From assembly GCF_000237925.1 (NCBI RefSeq), contig NC_031495.1, positions 63,222,939-63,286,938 on the forward strand: DNA of 64,000 nucleotides. The letters are read 5' to 3'. Positions 1 to 10,735 of the stretch are shown in pieces. A model generated the notes under the pieces. It worked only from the letters and a program-made list of their open reading frames with translations, had not been told where the DNA came from and ran no database searches. Source of the DNA: Schistosoma mansoni. Lineage: Eukaryota > Platyhelminthes > Trematoda > Strigeidida > Schistosomatidae. Every line of letters starts with the position of its first letter. Within the stretch, counting starts at the first letter, position 1. A program made the translations under genes and the position numbers.

Positions 1-298
1 CTTATCATTAGCTTTATTTTGATCTTTGATTTATTATCATACGATTCTTGAGTTATAATCAGTTTATTGATTACTTTGGTTTGTATAAAAACTCAGTATG
101 TTTGTAAATAATGATTCATATTGTCGAGGCTGTTATTTGTGTTCTGGACTTAACGGGCTGGGCTAGGCAGAAAGCAGGACCGAGTAGCAATCAAGACTGC
201 TCGTACGATTTCAAGTATCATTTGCGTCCGATCAGTAAAATCCACTCCTCTCTAAATTGGCGTTCATATATTAAATTGGGCACCCATACGTTATAACA
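1..298 (+). repeat. Second copy of the 11.7-kb dispersed repeat, cut by the window edge
   Basis: Same order of blocks as 11747-12133, ending CGTTATAACA at 298. Confidence 0.4.
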
Positions 299-359
299 GT
301 AATATTAAGATTTATGATTGATTAAAATCTTTTGTAAAGGATTTAAACTAAAGAATTCT

Positions 360-920
360 GGTAAGTAGAGATGGTGCTGTCTAGCAGTGGAATTCAGGAC
401 GCGCTTTACATCTGGTCCGGGACTAGTCATTTGGACGAATCCACACACCGAAGTTGACGTCCACCTCAATATTCGAACATAGTACAGTTCACTTCAAACG
501 CCATTGTGATTTCCACTTAGCTACTGATTCCATTTGGCCACTAGATTGTGCGATGGGGCGAAGTTTATTTCATTTTTCTATTGGTTGTTTGAATATTCTC
601 ATTGACATCTAGGACTAAAACTGATTAGTCTCTGTTTGACATATTTGCATCCTGTACGGATTTAATCGAATTATAATGAGTTCGAGTTATGAGTCAACAT
701 CGACTTTGTGATGCAGGTAAATCCAACTGACTAGTCTCAAAAAGAACGGAATGCGAGTCCCGTATTCCATTACTAGCCCGTATCCATCTCTGCTTATAAT
801 ACTTATGACTTAAGGCAATATCAAGGCAATCCGAACAGAATGTACATTTGCTAATTTGAAACTGATTAATTTCAATCCTAAATATTATTGAGAAGATTCA
901 AACAACGAATACAGAAACGG
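360..920. mobile_element. SINE-A fold-back pair, old
   Basis: The minus arm 360-665 and plus arm 668-920 of the Sm-alpha-type SINE face head to head; both 3' tails (TTTAGGACTG-like and its reverse) are outermost. Heavily diverged; the ribozyme core is lost. Confidence 0.6.
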
Positions 921-1137
921 GATAAAAATAGTTGTTTACATAATGATCTATAAGTACAACGTACTGAAAGTTTGCATATTATGAACAGCATCAACTTTAA
1001 ACTTTGTACATTCATACCGATTATATTTGTGATTATCATTAATTTAGTTTATTCCCCTTCATGTGGGTATGTTTCTTGTTTTATTAATAGTCACATTTTG
1101 AATTAATTAAACCTCTTACATAGTTACAACTGTTAGA

Positions 1138-1374
1138 TTTCAGAAGGGGTTTTGTGGAGATTACAGTATTTTTCATGGTTGAAATCATTAGTTAAGTGCT
1201 CTGGCGCGAGACTGGTAGGTCCTGGGTTCGAATCTCGTGAGGCGGGATCGTGGATGCGCACTTCTGAGGAGTCCCATAATAGGACGAAATGGTTGTCCAA
1301 TGTTTCCAGGTTTTCCATGGTGGTCTAGCTTCAATGGACTCATGATTTCAACCATGAAAAATGTTAAATTTCAG
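1138..1374. mobile_element. SINE-B fold-back copy with flanking duplication
   Basis: A reversed 3' end (CAGAAGGGGTTTTGTGGAG..) is joined at about 1190 to a plus arm (GTTAAGTGCTCTGGCGCGAG ... TGATTTCAACC). TGTTAGATTT at the left and TGTTAAATTT at the right look like a one-mismatch target duplication. Confidence 0.75.
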
Positions 1375-1599
1375 TTGATGTCAATTACTCAATATCACAG
1401 ATTCATTGATATAAGAAATAACTTGAACTGAATACCAACCCAGTAATCACTACTTTAATACTTGCTATGATTCTTGAAACTAGATAATACATACTCTAAC
1501 TGGATCATGTATGTATACTACTATGGAATCTTATACTACAATTAATCAACAGTTCAATGATTTCTAATTCTAACTACAAATAATCCTTTGATATAAACT

Positions 1600-2205
1600 T
1601 GAAACTCGGCGGCATCGTTGATGAACACGGTGGATCAAATGCAGATGTGAAGGCAAGGATCGGCAAAGCAAGAGCAGCATATTTAAAACTAAAGAACATC
1701 TGGAACTCAAAACAATAGTCAACCAACACCAACATCAGAATTTTCAATACAAATGTCAAAACAGTTCTACTGTATGGAGCGGAGACGTGGAGAACTACGA
1801 AAGTCATCGTCAAGAAGATACAAGTGTTTATTGACAGTTGTATACTCAAGATACTTCGGATCCGTTGGTCAGACACTATCAGTAACAACCTACTGTGGGA
1901 GACAACAAACCAGATTCCATCCAGTGGAGGAAGAAATCAGGGAGAAGAGCTGCAAGTGGATAGGACACACATTGAGGAAGTCACTCAACTGTGCCACAAG
2001 GCAAGCCCTCACATGGAACTCTGAATGACAAAGGAGAAGAGGAATACCAAAGAACACATTAAGTTGATAAATGGAGACAGATATGAGAAGAATGAACAAA
2101 AACTGGATAGAACTAGAAAGGAAGGCCGAGGACAGTGTGGGTTGGAGAATGCTGGTTGGCGGCCTATGCTCCATTTTGGAGTAACAGACGTAAGTAAGTT
2201 AGTAA
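1600..2205 (+). mobile_element. RTE-type LINE, 5'-truncated 3' end
   Basis: Encodes the last part of the reverse-transcriptase ORF ([45 protein letters not shown]) in several frames, then GTAACAGACGTAAGTAAG. Truncated at 5' and decayed. Confidence 0.85.
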
Positions 2206-2346
2206 TAAAGTTGAAAATTGAATCATACCTACAAAACCTCCTTTATTTATCAATTGATATAATCAAAACTATCTCTTCTTCTATTCTCTATTACATAATG
2301 ACTACATCATCATTCATTTTTTTCATTATTTTTTCCTTTAAAAAAG

Positions 2347-2577
2347 GCATATGATTCTTTATCTAAAACATTTTTAAATATGATCACAACTCGTCAAAAT
2401 GATTTATGGATAACTATTATAGAACAAGAACAATCAGTAATAGAGAATTTATTAAAAGGACAAATAGACCAATTAAAGCTGTTGATAACTAGTGAAAATG
2501 CTGCATTAAAACAATGTCAAATGGATTTTGATAGTCGTTTAGCTTACTTATCAGTTACATTGGAAGCGAATCAAAAG
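2347..2577 (+). CDS. Internal exon of an unrecognised gene (coiled-coil-like)
   Basis: A 77-codon exon in phase 0 at both ends. It follows a T-rich tract ending TTTAAAAAAG and ends at the donor AAG|GTAAGT. The peptide is rich in Leu, Gln, Glu and Ile (for example IEQEQSVIENLLKGQIDQLK), suggesting a helical coiled coil. The phase fits the next exon at 6148. The intron between them (3.57 kb) is filled with a MITE-like element, a LINE and Sm-alpha SINEs. Earlier exons lie outside the window or were not found. I considered a kinesin-type tail but have no motif to support it. Confidence 0.75.
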
Positions 2578-2651
2578 GTAAGTGATAAACAACATTTCAT
2601 ATCATTATGGTAAGCTGGATATGATTATCTATGATGTTGTCAGATATAAGT

Positions 2652-3325
2652 AGTATTGTAGTGAACTAGAACCACTAGTTGGGGACAATCGAATGTTTAT
2701 GAGCACAAATTACAGACTATCTCGCTAAATCCTGATGACCATACACTTAATTACTTACTTACGCCTGTTACTCCAAAATGGAGCATAGGCCGCCAACCAG
2801 CATTCTCCAACCCACACTGTCCTGGGCCTTCCTTTCTAGTTCTATCCAGTTTTTGTTCATTCTTCTCATATCTGTCTCCATTTATCAACTTAATGTGTTC
2901 TTTGGTATTCCTCTTCTCCTTTGTCATTCAGAGTTCCATGTGAGGGCTTGCCTTGTGGCACAGTTGAGTGACTTCCTCAATGTGTGTCCTATCCACTTGC
3001 AGCTCTTCTCCCTGATTTCTTCCTCCACTGGATGGAATCTGGCTTGTTGTCTCCCACAGTAACTTGTTGCAATGTGCCTACCAACGACTACGATGATGAC
3101 CATACAGTAAATAGTTAATTTGCAAACTATCAATGAATTGTTCCAATCTTGACCGTTCCTTCTGCAAATATCAGTCCGTCTTCTCTGACTTCATTGTTTA
3201 TGTATTTTCGTACCGATTGCGCTTCATTCCTGTTCTTTCCTTATTGATCTTCTGCTAAAATACATTCTATGTCTGACCATCACCATATGCTACTTATGTG
3301 GATATAAGTAGACCATACTACAGTA
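2652..3325 (+). repeat. MITE-like element interrupted by a LINE
   Basis: Outer ends ATTGTAGTG and CATACTACAGT form short inverted repeats; the body matches copies at 14.6, 21.0 and 58.0 kb. The LINE at 2746-3093 splits it. Confidence 0.6.
2746..3093 (-). mobile_element. RTE-type LINE, 5'-truncated, nested in a MITE-like element
   Basis: Runs from TTACTTACTTACGCC to CCCACAGTAACTTG. It is flanked by a 13-bp duplication TGATGACCATACA (2733-2745 and 3094-3106), so the truncated copy landed inside the repeat at 2652-3325. Confidence 0.9.
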
Positions 3326-3500
3326 TGTATTATCAATCGAAAGTGAAATGGTTGATGTTAGAAGGTTAAGAAGATCCATGAAAAGAGAATGAAAACAGAG
3401 AATGTTCAGTGTGGAAACGAAAGAACGATGAAATGTGAGACGATTGATTGACATTGTGCAAATGAAGTATTTACTGTATGATTCTCAAATGTTACTAAGA
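3326..3500 (-). repeat. MITE-like element fragment
   Basis: AGTATGTATTATCAATCGAA...TTCTCAAATGTTACTAAG, same family in reverse, partial. Confidence 0.5.
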
Positions 3501-3544
3501 ATTAATAAGAAATGTGATTCGACTTTCCAAACAAATTATTTCTA

Positions 3545-3825
3545 CTACTATGGTGTGTACTACTAATGTCGTTAGATATAAGTAGTGTGTATCATCAATG
3601 GAAAGTGAAATAGCTGATGGTAGAAGGTTAGGAAGATCAAAGAAAAGAGAATGAGAACAGACAATGATTACTAAGGAAAGGAAAGAGACAATCGATGAAT
3701 ATTTTACAAATGAAGTATTCACTGTATGGTTCTCAGATGTTACTAAGATGTTCCGTATTTTTGTATTCAAATACATCTGATTGTCCCCAGTTGTGTTCTC
3801 GTTCACCACACTATAAGTATGTCAA
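3545..3825 (-). repeat. MITE-like element, second copy
   Basis: GATATAAGTAGTGTGTATCA...GTTGTGTTCTCGTTCACCAC, about 280 bp. Confidence 0.6.
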
Positions 3826-4189
3826 CAAAACAGGGACTGATCTATATCTGTTAACAAATAGTTATTCAGTAAGAATACAGCACTTCATATATATTTTTGC
3901 CCAACATAAAAATGGTACATCATATACCTACCGATTATGTATACATATTAGTGGGTATACTATTTATTATTGAATTCGATGATTTTACGGATGACCTTGT
4001 TTGGAAATCAAAAATCTTCTTAGAAGAATAGACAAATGATGTTAACTGATTATTACGTGGAGATTATCAGAAGAAATCACCTCTGTCTGGAACATTCAAG
4101 GATATTATTAACATGATAGAGTTGGATGTATTCGATAGTTTTCAGTTCTTTAAGTCAAGTAGTTTGATTGGGCAGTATTGATTATCATT

Positions 4190-4350
4190 CTGAACAACAT
4201 CTTCAGGTGGTATGAATCAAACAGTTTTGGACTCGAGTCTCAGAGTGAAAACCAACTCTGGGATACACATAGTTCCACCTGGCATATATCAGACGGGACG
4301 AAACGCGGTTCCTGGATTCCACTGCTAGCCAACATCCATCTATGCTCACG
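4190..4350 (+). mobile_element. SINE-A copy, diverged
   Basis: GACTCGAGTCTCAGAGTG, then GGGACGAAACGCGGTTCCTG and ATTCCACTGCTAGCC; the CUGANGA part is lost. Confidence 0.65.
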
Positions 4351-4517
4351 ATTTGATCTCGATCTTTGAACCATTTGAGAATATCTTCCGAAGTTATCAG
4401 TCATTTTTCGCGAAAATACATAAGGCATATTAATATTAAAATCGTTTTTCAGCATAAGATGTGCTAAAGAGAAATATTTTTTTAATCTACTGAAACATAA
4501 CGAGGATAATTCACTTG

Positions 4518-4800
4518 GCATTGTTTATTTGAATCTTCCCATTGATGTTTAGGACTGCAACTGGTCAGTCTCTTATTAGCATTTGTGCATACTGTGCGTA
4601 TTGCCTCGATATTGCCTTAATTCACTCAGTAGCTGAGTGGATAACGTGATGGCGTTTGAAGCGAAAGTTACCAAGTTCAAGTCCCAGAGTAAACATCAAC
4701 TCTAAGATGCAGGTACATCCAGCTGACGAGTCCGAAATAGGACGAAACGCGTGTCAAACTGGATTTCACTGCTAGCCATTATCCATCTTCGCTTATAACG
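4518..4800. mobile_element. SINE-A fold-back copy
   Basis: Reversed 3' tail (TTTGAATCTTCCCATTGATG..CCTTAATTCA) joined at about 4620 to a plus-strand copy: box A GCTGAGTGGATAACG, a B-box-like AGTTCAAGTCCC, then CATCCAGCTGACGAGTCC with an insertion after the GAAA core. Confidence 0.8.
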
Positions 4801-5173
4801 AAGATAAATTGAAACATTTTAGTTCTTCTCAATATCATAGTTTATGAAAAGCATTCGAATATTTCAGTTCTTAGAGATTTAACTCTTCCTAAGGTGTGCG
4901 ATCCACATTTGAAACAAGAAATTGATCTTCCAACCACATATTTCAAACTGAAGTTTTACACATATCAGATGTAATGTTGCTTATATTGTTTTATCCAGGA
5001 TTTGAAATTTTTTCGAATGATTCAAAAGATTCGTAATTCCAAGGTAATTACTTATTTTGATCCTTAAATCCTCATATTGATTAACCATATCGTAGAGGTA
5101 TTCCACAAATGGTGTTGTGATGCAAATCGTCACAAATACTAACTGAAGTTGTTATACTTGATAAAACGTACTT

Positions 5174-5452
5174 CTAACAGTCATCTGTTAAATCAATACA
5201 CCAGAGAACACGAACCTTCCTGTCTTCGTTTTGATTGTCATTAGTGTACACAGGTATCCATACATCATGACTTTGCCACTCCGGGCAGAATAGTTGCATA
5301 AAGTAATGATTGAGATGGGCTAGAATTATCTCTTCGAAAACTCCACTCCCTACCAATTCACATGAAGATAAAGTACTAGTTACTCTCACACGTCTCCCTC
5401 TTATAAGTGGTAACATTTTCAACGTAACACCTAACTTCATGAGGGGTTCCAA
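5174..5452 (-). CDS. Orphan open frame, 92 codons, function unknown
   Basis: A Met-initiated open frame with balanced amino-acid use, including FMQLFCPEWQSHDVWIPVYT and VRVLWCIDLTDDC. It is unusual among neighbours that are mostly SINE and LINE. It lies antisense inside the intron at 2578-6147. It matches none of the repeats here. It could be an exon of an antisense gene, a relic of another element or chance. Confidence 0.3.
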   Translation of the reverse strand: MEPLMKLGVTLKMLPLIRGRRVRVTSTLSSCELVGSGVFEEIILAHLNHYFMQLFCPEWQSHDVWIPVYTNDNQNEDRKVRVLWCIDLTDDC

Positions 5453-6147
5453 AATATTTCTGTTTTACTTGAAGTCCTAACTATAAAACCTTAATTAAAC
5501 CTGTGATGGAATCTACAAATATTACACCTACAGTAATGTCTCCATCCATCTTCAGTCTTCTCTTTTAGTTGGGTGAAAAAGAATAACGAGTACAAAAGCC
5601 ACGTCAATGGCTAATTTAACCGTTATTCTCTTTCATCTGACGTAGAATACCTTCATGGATTGTTCAAATCAATTTGCTTTAGAAATATTTTTAACTATAT
5701 ATATAAACCTAAATTTCCTAATTTTACTTGCTACAGCGGAAAATTAAACGCAGAAGTATATGTGTATGGCAGTGATGAATCCTTGACAGCAACCTTGTTT
5801 CATGGTTATCTTATCCTGAAACAAAGTACTTTAAACTGTTAAAACAGTCACGAACTATTGAAGATTGTAAACAACTATTACATCACTACATCGATTGATT
5901 TAATGAAAGGTTCCTAGTCAGTACACTTTGATTAGTATAGAACAATAGGAAAAAATGGTCAATATAAGTGATCAGTAGGAAGAAAATAACAGACCTATGG
6001 TGTAATAAGTTATAAATCAATGAAGTCAACTGTTGTCATGTCTAATATTCTATTCACTGATAAACATTTTTTGTTTAATATTTTAAGTTACTTAATTTCA
6101 GTGATAAGTAGTATAATTTGTAATGAGAAAAATGTTTCATTTTACAG

Positions 6148-6498
6148 TTTGTTGAACATGAATTCGTTGAAGAACAAGAACGTATAATACAATTTTATTT
6201 TCCTAATTCCAATACCAATAATATACCATCACCTTCTCAATATCAATCAGAAACCTTTCAAAAAGATCACTCTTCAAATGAAATCAATAATGATAATACA
6301 CAAATGATAAGAAATAATACGGATAATATTGAATATTCCCCTGAAAATTTTCGTCCAGTATTAAGTTCCATAAGAAAATTTGAAAAATATACAAATGAAC
6401 ATGGAGAGAAAATAATACCAATCACATTTAAAACACCATCATCTTCTAAATTCAATTCCAGTGGTAGTCAAAGCGGAATGTTACTGAGACAAGACTGA
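6148..6498 (+). CDS. Terminal exon of the same unrecognised gene
   Basis: The acceptor is TTTTACAG|TTT. The exon reads 116 codons to a TGA at 6496-6498. It starts with an acidic helical stretch (FVEHEFVEEQERIIQFYF), then an Asn/Ser-rich low-complexity region, then a basic Ser-rich tail near FKTPSSSKFNSSGSQSG. Phase 0 matches the donor at 2577. The AT-rich third positions resemble the TTC29 exons and differ from the repeats. The last 193 residues of the protein are therefore visible; I do not recognise the family. Confidence 0.75.
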   Translation, partial: FVEHEFVEEQERIIQFYFPNSNTNNIPSPSQYQSETFQKDHSSNEINNDNTQMIRNNTDNIEYSPENFRPVLSSIRKFEKYTNEHGEKIIPITFKTPSSSKFNSSGSQSGMLLRQD

Positions 6499-6545
6499 TT
6501 TGAACATGTTTGAATAGTTGTATGAATATGTATTTAACTAACAAA

Positions 6546-6590
6546 TAGAGAGAGAGAGAGGGTGCATGTGTGTGTGTGTGTACGTGTTTG
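6546..6590 (+). repeat. (AG)n(TG)n microsatellite
   Basis: GAGAGAGAGAGAG followed by GTGTGTGTGTGTG, about 50 bp after the stop of the first gene; probably 3' UTR or just beyond. Confidence 0.9.
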
Positions 6591-6814
6591 TACGAGAAAG
6601 GAGACTTTTGTTTTAACCTATGAGACTTATAATTCAATAATGACATACCCATTTTCGGTGATTGATTAGTTTGTTTTTTTTCTTTTTTCTTAAAACTTGA
6701 TTTCAAGCATGTAAACTTCACTATAAAATATACATTTTCATGTATGTAGAATAGAGAATTTCATTTTTTATATTAGTTATTCTAGGTTTAATAGATTGGA
6801 GTGATTTGAGATTA

Positions 6815-7305
6815 TTTACTTACTTACTTACGCCTGTTACTCCAAAATGGAGCATAGGCCGCCAACCAGCATTCTCCAACCCACACTGTCCTCGGCCTTC
6901 CTTTCTAGTTCTATCCAGTTTTTGTTCATTCTTCTCATATCTGTCTCCATTTATCAACTTAATGTGTTCTTTGGTATTCCTCTTCTCCTTTGTCATTCAG
7001 AGTTCCATGTGAGGGCTTGCCTTGTGGCACAGTTGAGTGACTTCCTCAATGTGTGTCCTATCCACTTGCAGCTCTTCTCCCTGATTTCTTCCTCCACTGG
7101 ATGGAATCTGGTTTGTTGTCTCCCACAGTAGGTTGTTACTGATAGTGTCTGACCAACGGATCCGAAGTATCTTGAGTATACAACTGTCAATAAACACTTG
7201 TATCTTCTTGACGATGACTTTCGTAGTTTTCCACGTCTCCGCCCCATATAGTAAAACTCTCTTGACATTCGCATTGAAAATTCTGATCTTGGTTTTGGTT
7301 GACAA
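6815..7305 (-). mobile_element. RTE-type LINE, 5'-truncated
   Basis: Nearly identical to 2746-3093 where they overlap, but about 150 bp longer at the 5' end ([20 protein letters not shown]). The closeness suggests two recent insertions of one subfamily. Confidence 0.9.
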
Positions 7306-7637
7306 ACTAAACATTTTGCATCAAAATAAATATCTGAATAAGTTGTTCGATATTGATTCTTAATTTGTTACCTGTACAACTTCGCCCGTTCATTAGACAG
7401 CCACTTTTTTAGTTGTTTCACTTATGTCTACCTCTCCCTAAGGTCAAAGATGTCGTTCTTATAATCTATTATAGTGTGTTTCGACCATTAATCTTTGTTT
7501 CATGGATACAACATTTCAGATCAGTATCGTTCGATCTTGACAATATCATGCCGATGTCTTGCCTGTGTATACAATTGTAGCAATATGACCTCCAATAATT
7601 TTATTATTATTATTGAAACATATTCAATTATCACTCA

Positions 7638-7702
7638 ATACTCCTCCTCCTCCTCCTCCTCCTCCTCCTCCTCCTACTACTACTACTACTACTACCACTA
7701 CT
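7638..7702 (+). repeat. (TCC)n(TAC)n trinucleotide repeat
   Basis: Eleven or so TCC units run into about eight TAC units. Confidence 0.95.
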
Positions 7703-7770
7703 ACTCACTTGATTATGTGAATGAAGAAGTTGAATTGGATCGAATTGAATGGTAATTGTTGTTCTATGAT

Positions 7771-7792
7771 TAGATAGATAGATAGATAGATA
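7771..7792 (+). repeat. (TAGA)n microsatellite
   Basis: Five TAGA units; a shorter one lies at 10909-10921. Confidence 0.9.
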
Positions 7793-8204
7793 AATGGTGA
7801 TGAATAATGAATTGAGTTGAATTTGATGGTGTTATTGTTTTGGTGTGCAGTTGTCGGACATGCATGTTAGTTGAGTTTGATTAGTGAGTGAGAGTAATGT
7901 ATAAGCGAAGCAGAATGATGAATGGTTGATTGATGCATGATTGAGTGAAAGTTCGAATATGTATTTTGAGATGCATGAGAGTGAGTGGTACTGGCTGATT
8001 GGTCTAGAGATTTGGCATTCGGCCACAAGACCGTGGGTTGTGGGTTCGAATCCTCTCTGACAACAGCACTGCCAAATTTCCATTCATCATACATACTACT
8101 GATGATGATATCAGTAGCACACCACAAAACACTCATCGTTCTTTCGTATGCTAAACACGCTATTATATCATACAATGTTCCCTAATTCAACACAATTACC
8201 TCCT

Positions 8205-8752
8205 TAAACACATAAACGCATAAATATTGGTACAAGGGAGCACCAGATATATATGCACAACAGAAATCTCATTTGATTTGTGTGAGGGCTGTGATACTGT
8301 CCAGGTGCCCGAACCGAAACAGGTGGTTTCCCTAGGGGGCCACACCCGGAGCCGCCTTTCACCTAAACGTGTGATCCACAAGGCAGTGCAGGAGCATCGT
8401 GAGGAGATTCAGTCCCATGGTAGCCGGTGACCAACCATTGATTCACACGCCATTTGTCCGCTCAGCATACTGGATACTGCAGCCAGTCCATGTGCACCAT
8501 TGGTTTGGAATTAGGGATTTCCAACTCCCCTACATGAACATTCCGTGTCCACCAACCCGGTTAAAGCACCGTACATTGGATTTTCGTCCTCTCAATTCGG
8601 TAAACAACAGTAATGCCACTGTGAGAAGGCAGTGAGTAGGACTTCCCTGACAGAGGCTATCTATATACGCGTGGCCATGTGAGAGCATTTGGAGAAGGAG
8701 AGCGGACTCTTCCCACTCTCGACCATACCGGGGCATTTAGGGGCGAACTACA
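8205..8752 (+). repeat. GC-richer 0.55-kb repeat with short conserved frames
   Basis: Clearly richer in G+C than its surroundings. It contains the open reading STRYICTTEISFDLCEGCDT..RLSPKRVIHKAVQEHREE..SHGSR-stop (8227-8430) and an opposite frame (8736-8530). Family members lie at 25.1, 58.8 and 63.0 kb. I cannot link it to a known element. Confidence 0.7.
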
Positions 8753-9104
8753 ATTAATACTTTGTTGAATAAAGTTATATGTCATCAGCGATTACTAGCA
8801 GTTGGACAACTAAAAGCTATGGACTTCATATCAAATTTGAAGCATTTTTGACTGAAATGTCACAGTTCATTTATTCTTAGACATTCATTTGGATAGCTAT
8901 ATCAAGGCAATACACTCATGATTCGCAAATATGCTAGCCATCATTATGCGAAATCCTGTCCTAAATGTTAGCAACCGGTTATTGCTAACCCTTACCAATA
9001 AAATCAATGATTGTAAATATTTTATTCATACAGGTGGTCGGTAGTTGATTACTAGCAACCCCTCTGGTTGTTATACTGGATGAAAAGATTTCGAACCTTT
9101 TAAA

Positions 9105-9235
9105 GACAATGAGTTCGAGTCCCAGAGTGAACATCAACTCTGAGATGCAGGTCCATCCAGCTGACGAGTCTCAAATAGGACGAAACGCGCTTCCTGGATT
9201 CCACTGCTAGCCACTATCCATCTCTGCTTACTATG
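9105..9235 (+). mobile_element. SINE-A copy, 5'-truncated
   Basis: Starts at the B box GAGTTCGAGTCCC and runs through the hammerhead to CCATCTCTGCTTAC. Confidence 0.85.
9155..9199 (+). ncRNA. Hammerhead ribozyme in SINE-A, altered cleavage triplet
   Basis: Core and stems I and II kept; the cleavage triplet reads TTC, so stem III is shortened. Confidence 0.7.
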
Positions 9236-9487
9236 AGTTCTTGTTTAATTGTAGATACACCTTGTTGTCGATTGGAAATCAATACAAATCAGTACCGATG
9301 CCTCTTTTCTGATTTTCTCTGACCACTTAACATCACTCCAGTCATGGTAATAATAAAAGTTTTACAAAAATAAAGTTAATTTAGCTTCATACTTCTCGAC
9401 AATTCTGAACATAGTTGAACATGTAAAACAAACATAAAGAACACTATCTTCAATGATTATCTTTACTAAGTCACAAACAACCAATAG

Positions 9488-9662
9488 AATAAATGGATCG
9501 TAGCTATCATTGTGATTGAGAACTCGCGTTTCATTCTATTTGGGACCGATCAGCTGATTGCATCAAGACCCCAGAATCTTTGTTGACGATGAGACTGCAA
9601 ACCAAAAGACTTTCAATACTTGTTCCTAACGAGTTATCCACTGAGCTACTGAGTTCAGGGAA
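9488..9662 (-). mobile_element. SINE-A copy, diverged
   Basis: CGCGTTTCATTCTATTTGGG and GAGTTATCCACTGAGCTACTG are the reverse of the hammerhead and box A regions. Confidence 0.6.
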
Positions 9663-9916
9663 CTACTGGCTTATACAACGTGTATCAATTTAATATGATT
9701 TGTAATGGTTTGAATTATCCCTTTCGCTGATCAAAATTCAGTTCATCGAAATCATTATAAGTTCAATTCAAATAACGATAATTAAAGTTTAGAGTAGTAC
9801 ATTATTTTACTTCACATCTTCTTAAAGCTTAGATTAAATATACTTCGATGGGAAGATTCAAACAAACAATACTAAATGAATTTAAACTTCACCTCATCGC
9901 ACAAGCAAGTGGCTAT

Positions 9917-10205
9917 CAGTAGTCATTAGCTAAGTGGATAACGCGATGGCGTTTGAAGTGAAAGGTACTGGGTTGGAGTCCCAGAGTGAGCATCAAATCT
10001 GAGATGCAGGTACATCCAGCTGACGAGTCAAAATAGGACGAAACGCGCGTCCTGGATTCCACTGTTAGCCACTATCCATCTTTGCTTACCATGCTTGTGA
10101 ATTTAGGCTATATCGGGACAAAACGCACAGTATGCACATATGCCAATTAGACACTGACCAGTTACAGTCGTAAACATCAATGGGAAGATTCAAACAAACA
10201 ATACT
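9917..10205 (+). mobile_element. SINE-A copy, nearly full length
   Basis: Box A TTAGCTAAGTGGATAACG, a B-box-like GGTTGGAGTCCC, the hammerhead, then the 3' part to GGGAAGATTCAAACAAACAA. tRNA-like head and ribozyme are both well kept. Confidence 0.9.
10014..10057 (+). ncRNA. Hammerhead ribozyme in SINE-A (Sm-alpha type), intact core
   Basis: ATCCAG (stem I) - CTGACGA - stem II GTC/GGAC - GAAA - ACGC/GCGT (stem III, palindromic) - C, then CTGGAT closing stem I. Cleavage is expected after GTC at 10051. All core bases (CUGANGA, GAAA, GUH) are present. The Sm-alpha hammerhead is established in schistosomes. Confidence 0.9.
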
Positions 10206-10284
10206 AATTGAATTTATACTTCACTATTATTTACAAAATTTCAATGGTCCAATCAATATTCTGTTGATGAGCAACATTCAAACC

Positions 10285-10735
10285 ATTAAATTACTACAAT
10301 CTCCACACAACCCTTATCTGATAATAATCATCATATGCTCAATAGTGACTGTCTTCAAGAGGTATTTCCTGAAGTTCTAATCAGAAGTCATGACCAGTAG
10401 AGTTCAACCGGGTTTGCTGTGAGAAAGTAACTCAGTGAAGCCAATGATGGACGTTGGTACAATTTGGTGAATTTGTTGAAGTTAGACATTAACACCATTG
10501 AATACCGGCTCAATGGCTTAGAGGTCAAGAGTTCGCAAGTGGGACTGAAGGTCCTGTGTTTGAGTTTCGCTAGTGAGATTTTGAGGGAGCACTGGTGGAG
10601 AATTCCATACTAGAACGAAACGACCGTTCAATGCTTCCAGGTTTTTCATAATGGTCTAGCTTTTAATTGACTCGTGAATTCAACTATTACATTACTAAAA
10701 TCTCTACAAAACCCCTTTCTGATAATAAACCCTTG
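10285..10735 (+). mobile_element. SINE-B full unit preceded by the tail of another unit
   Basis: ACAATCTCCACACAACCC (tail), then a whole unit from TCATATGCTCAATAGTGACTG to AAACCCCTTTCTG. Ribozyme core damaged. A head-to-tail junction. Confidence 0.75.

Larger units (their letters stand above)
7306..8204. other. No gene seen
   Basis: AT-rich sequence with microsatellites. A tRNA-like patch (GATTGGTCTAGAGATTTGGC, then GGTTCGAATCC) at 7995-8055 may be an old SINE head. Confidence 0.5.

Noticed and set aside
2347-6498. Kinesin tail identity for the first gene
   Set aside because: Only coiled-coil-like composition supports it; no motor or tail signature is present in the window.
7638-7702. Ser/Tyr-rich frame over the trinucleotide repeat
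   Set aside because: It is a translation of a microsatellite, not a gene.
8030-8060. tRNA-like B box GTGGGTTCGAATCC
   Set aside because: No cloverleaf can be closed around it; likely an old SINE head.
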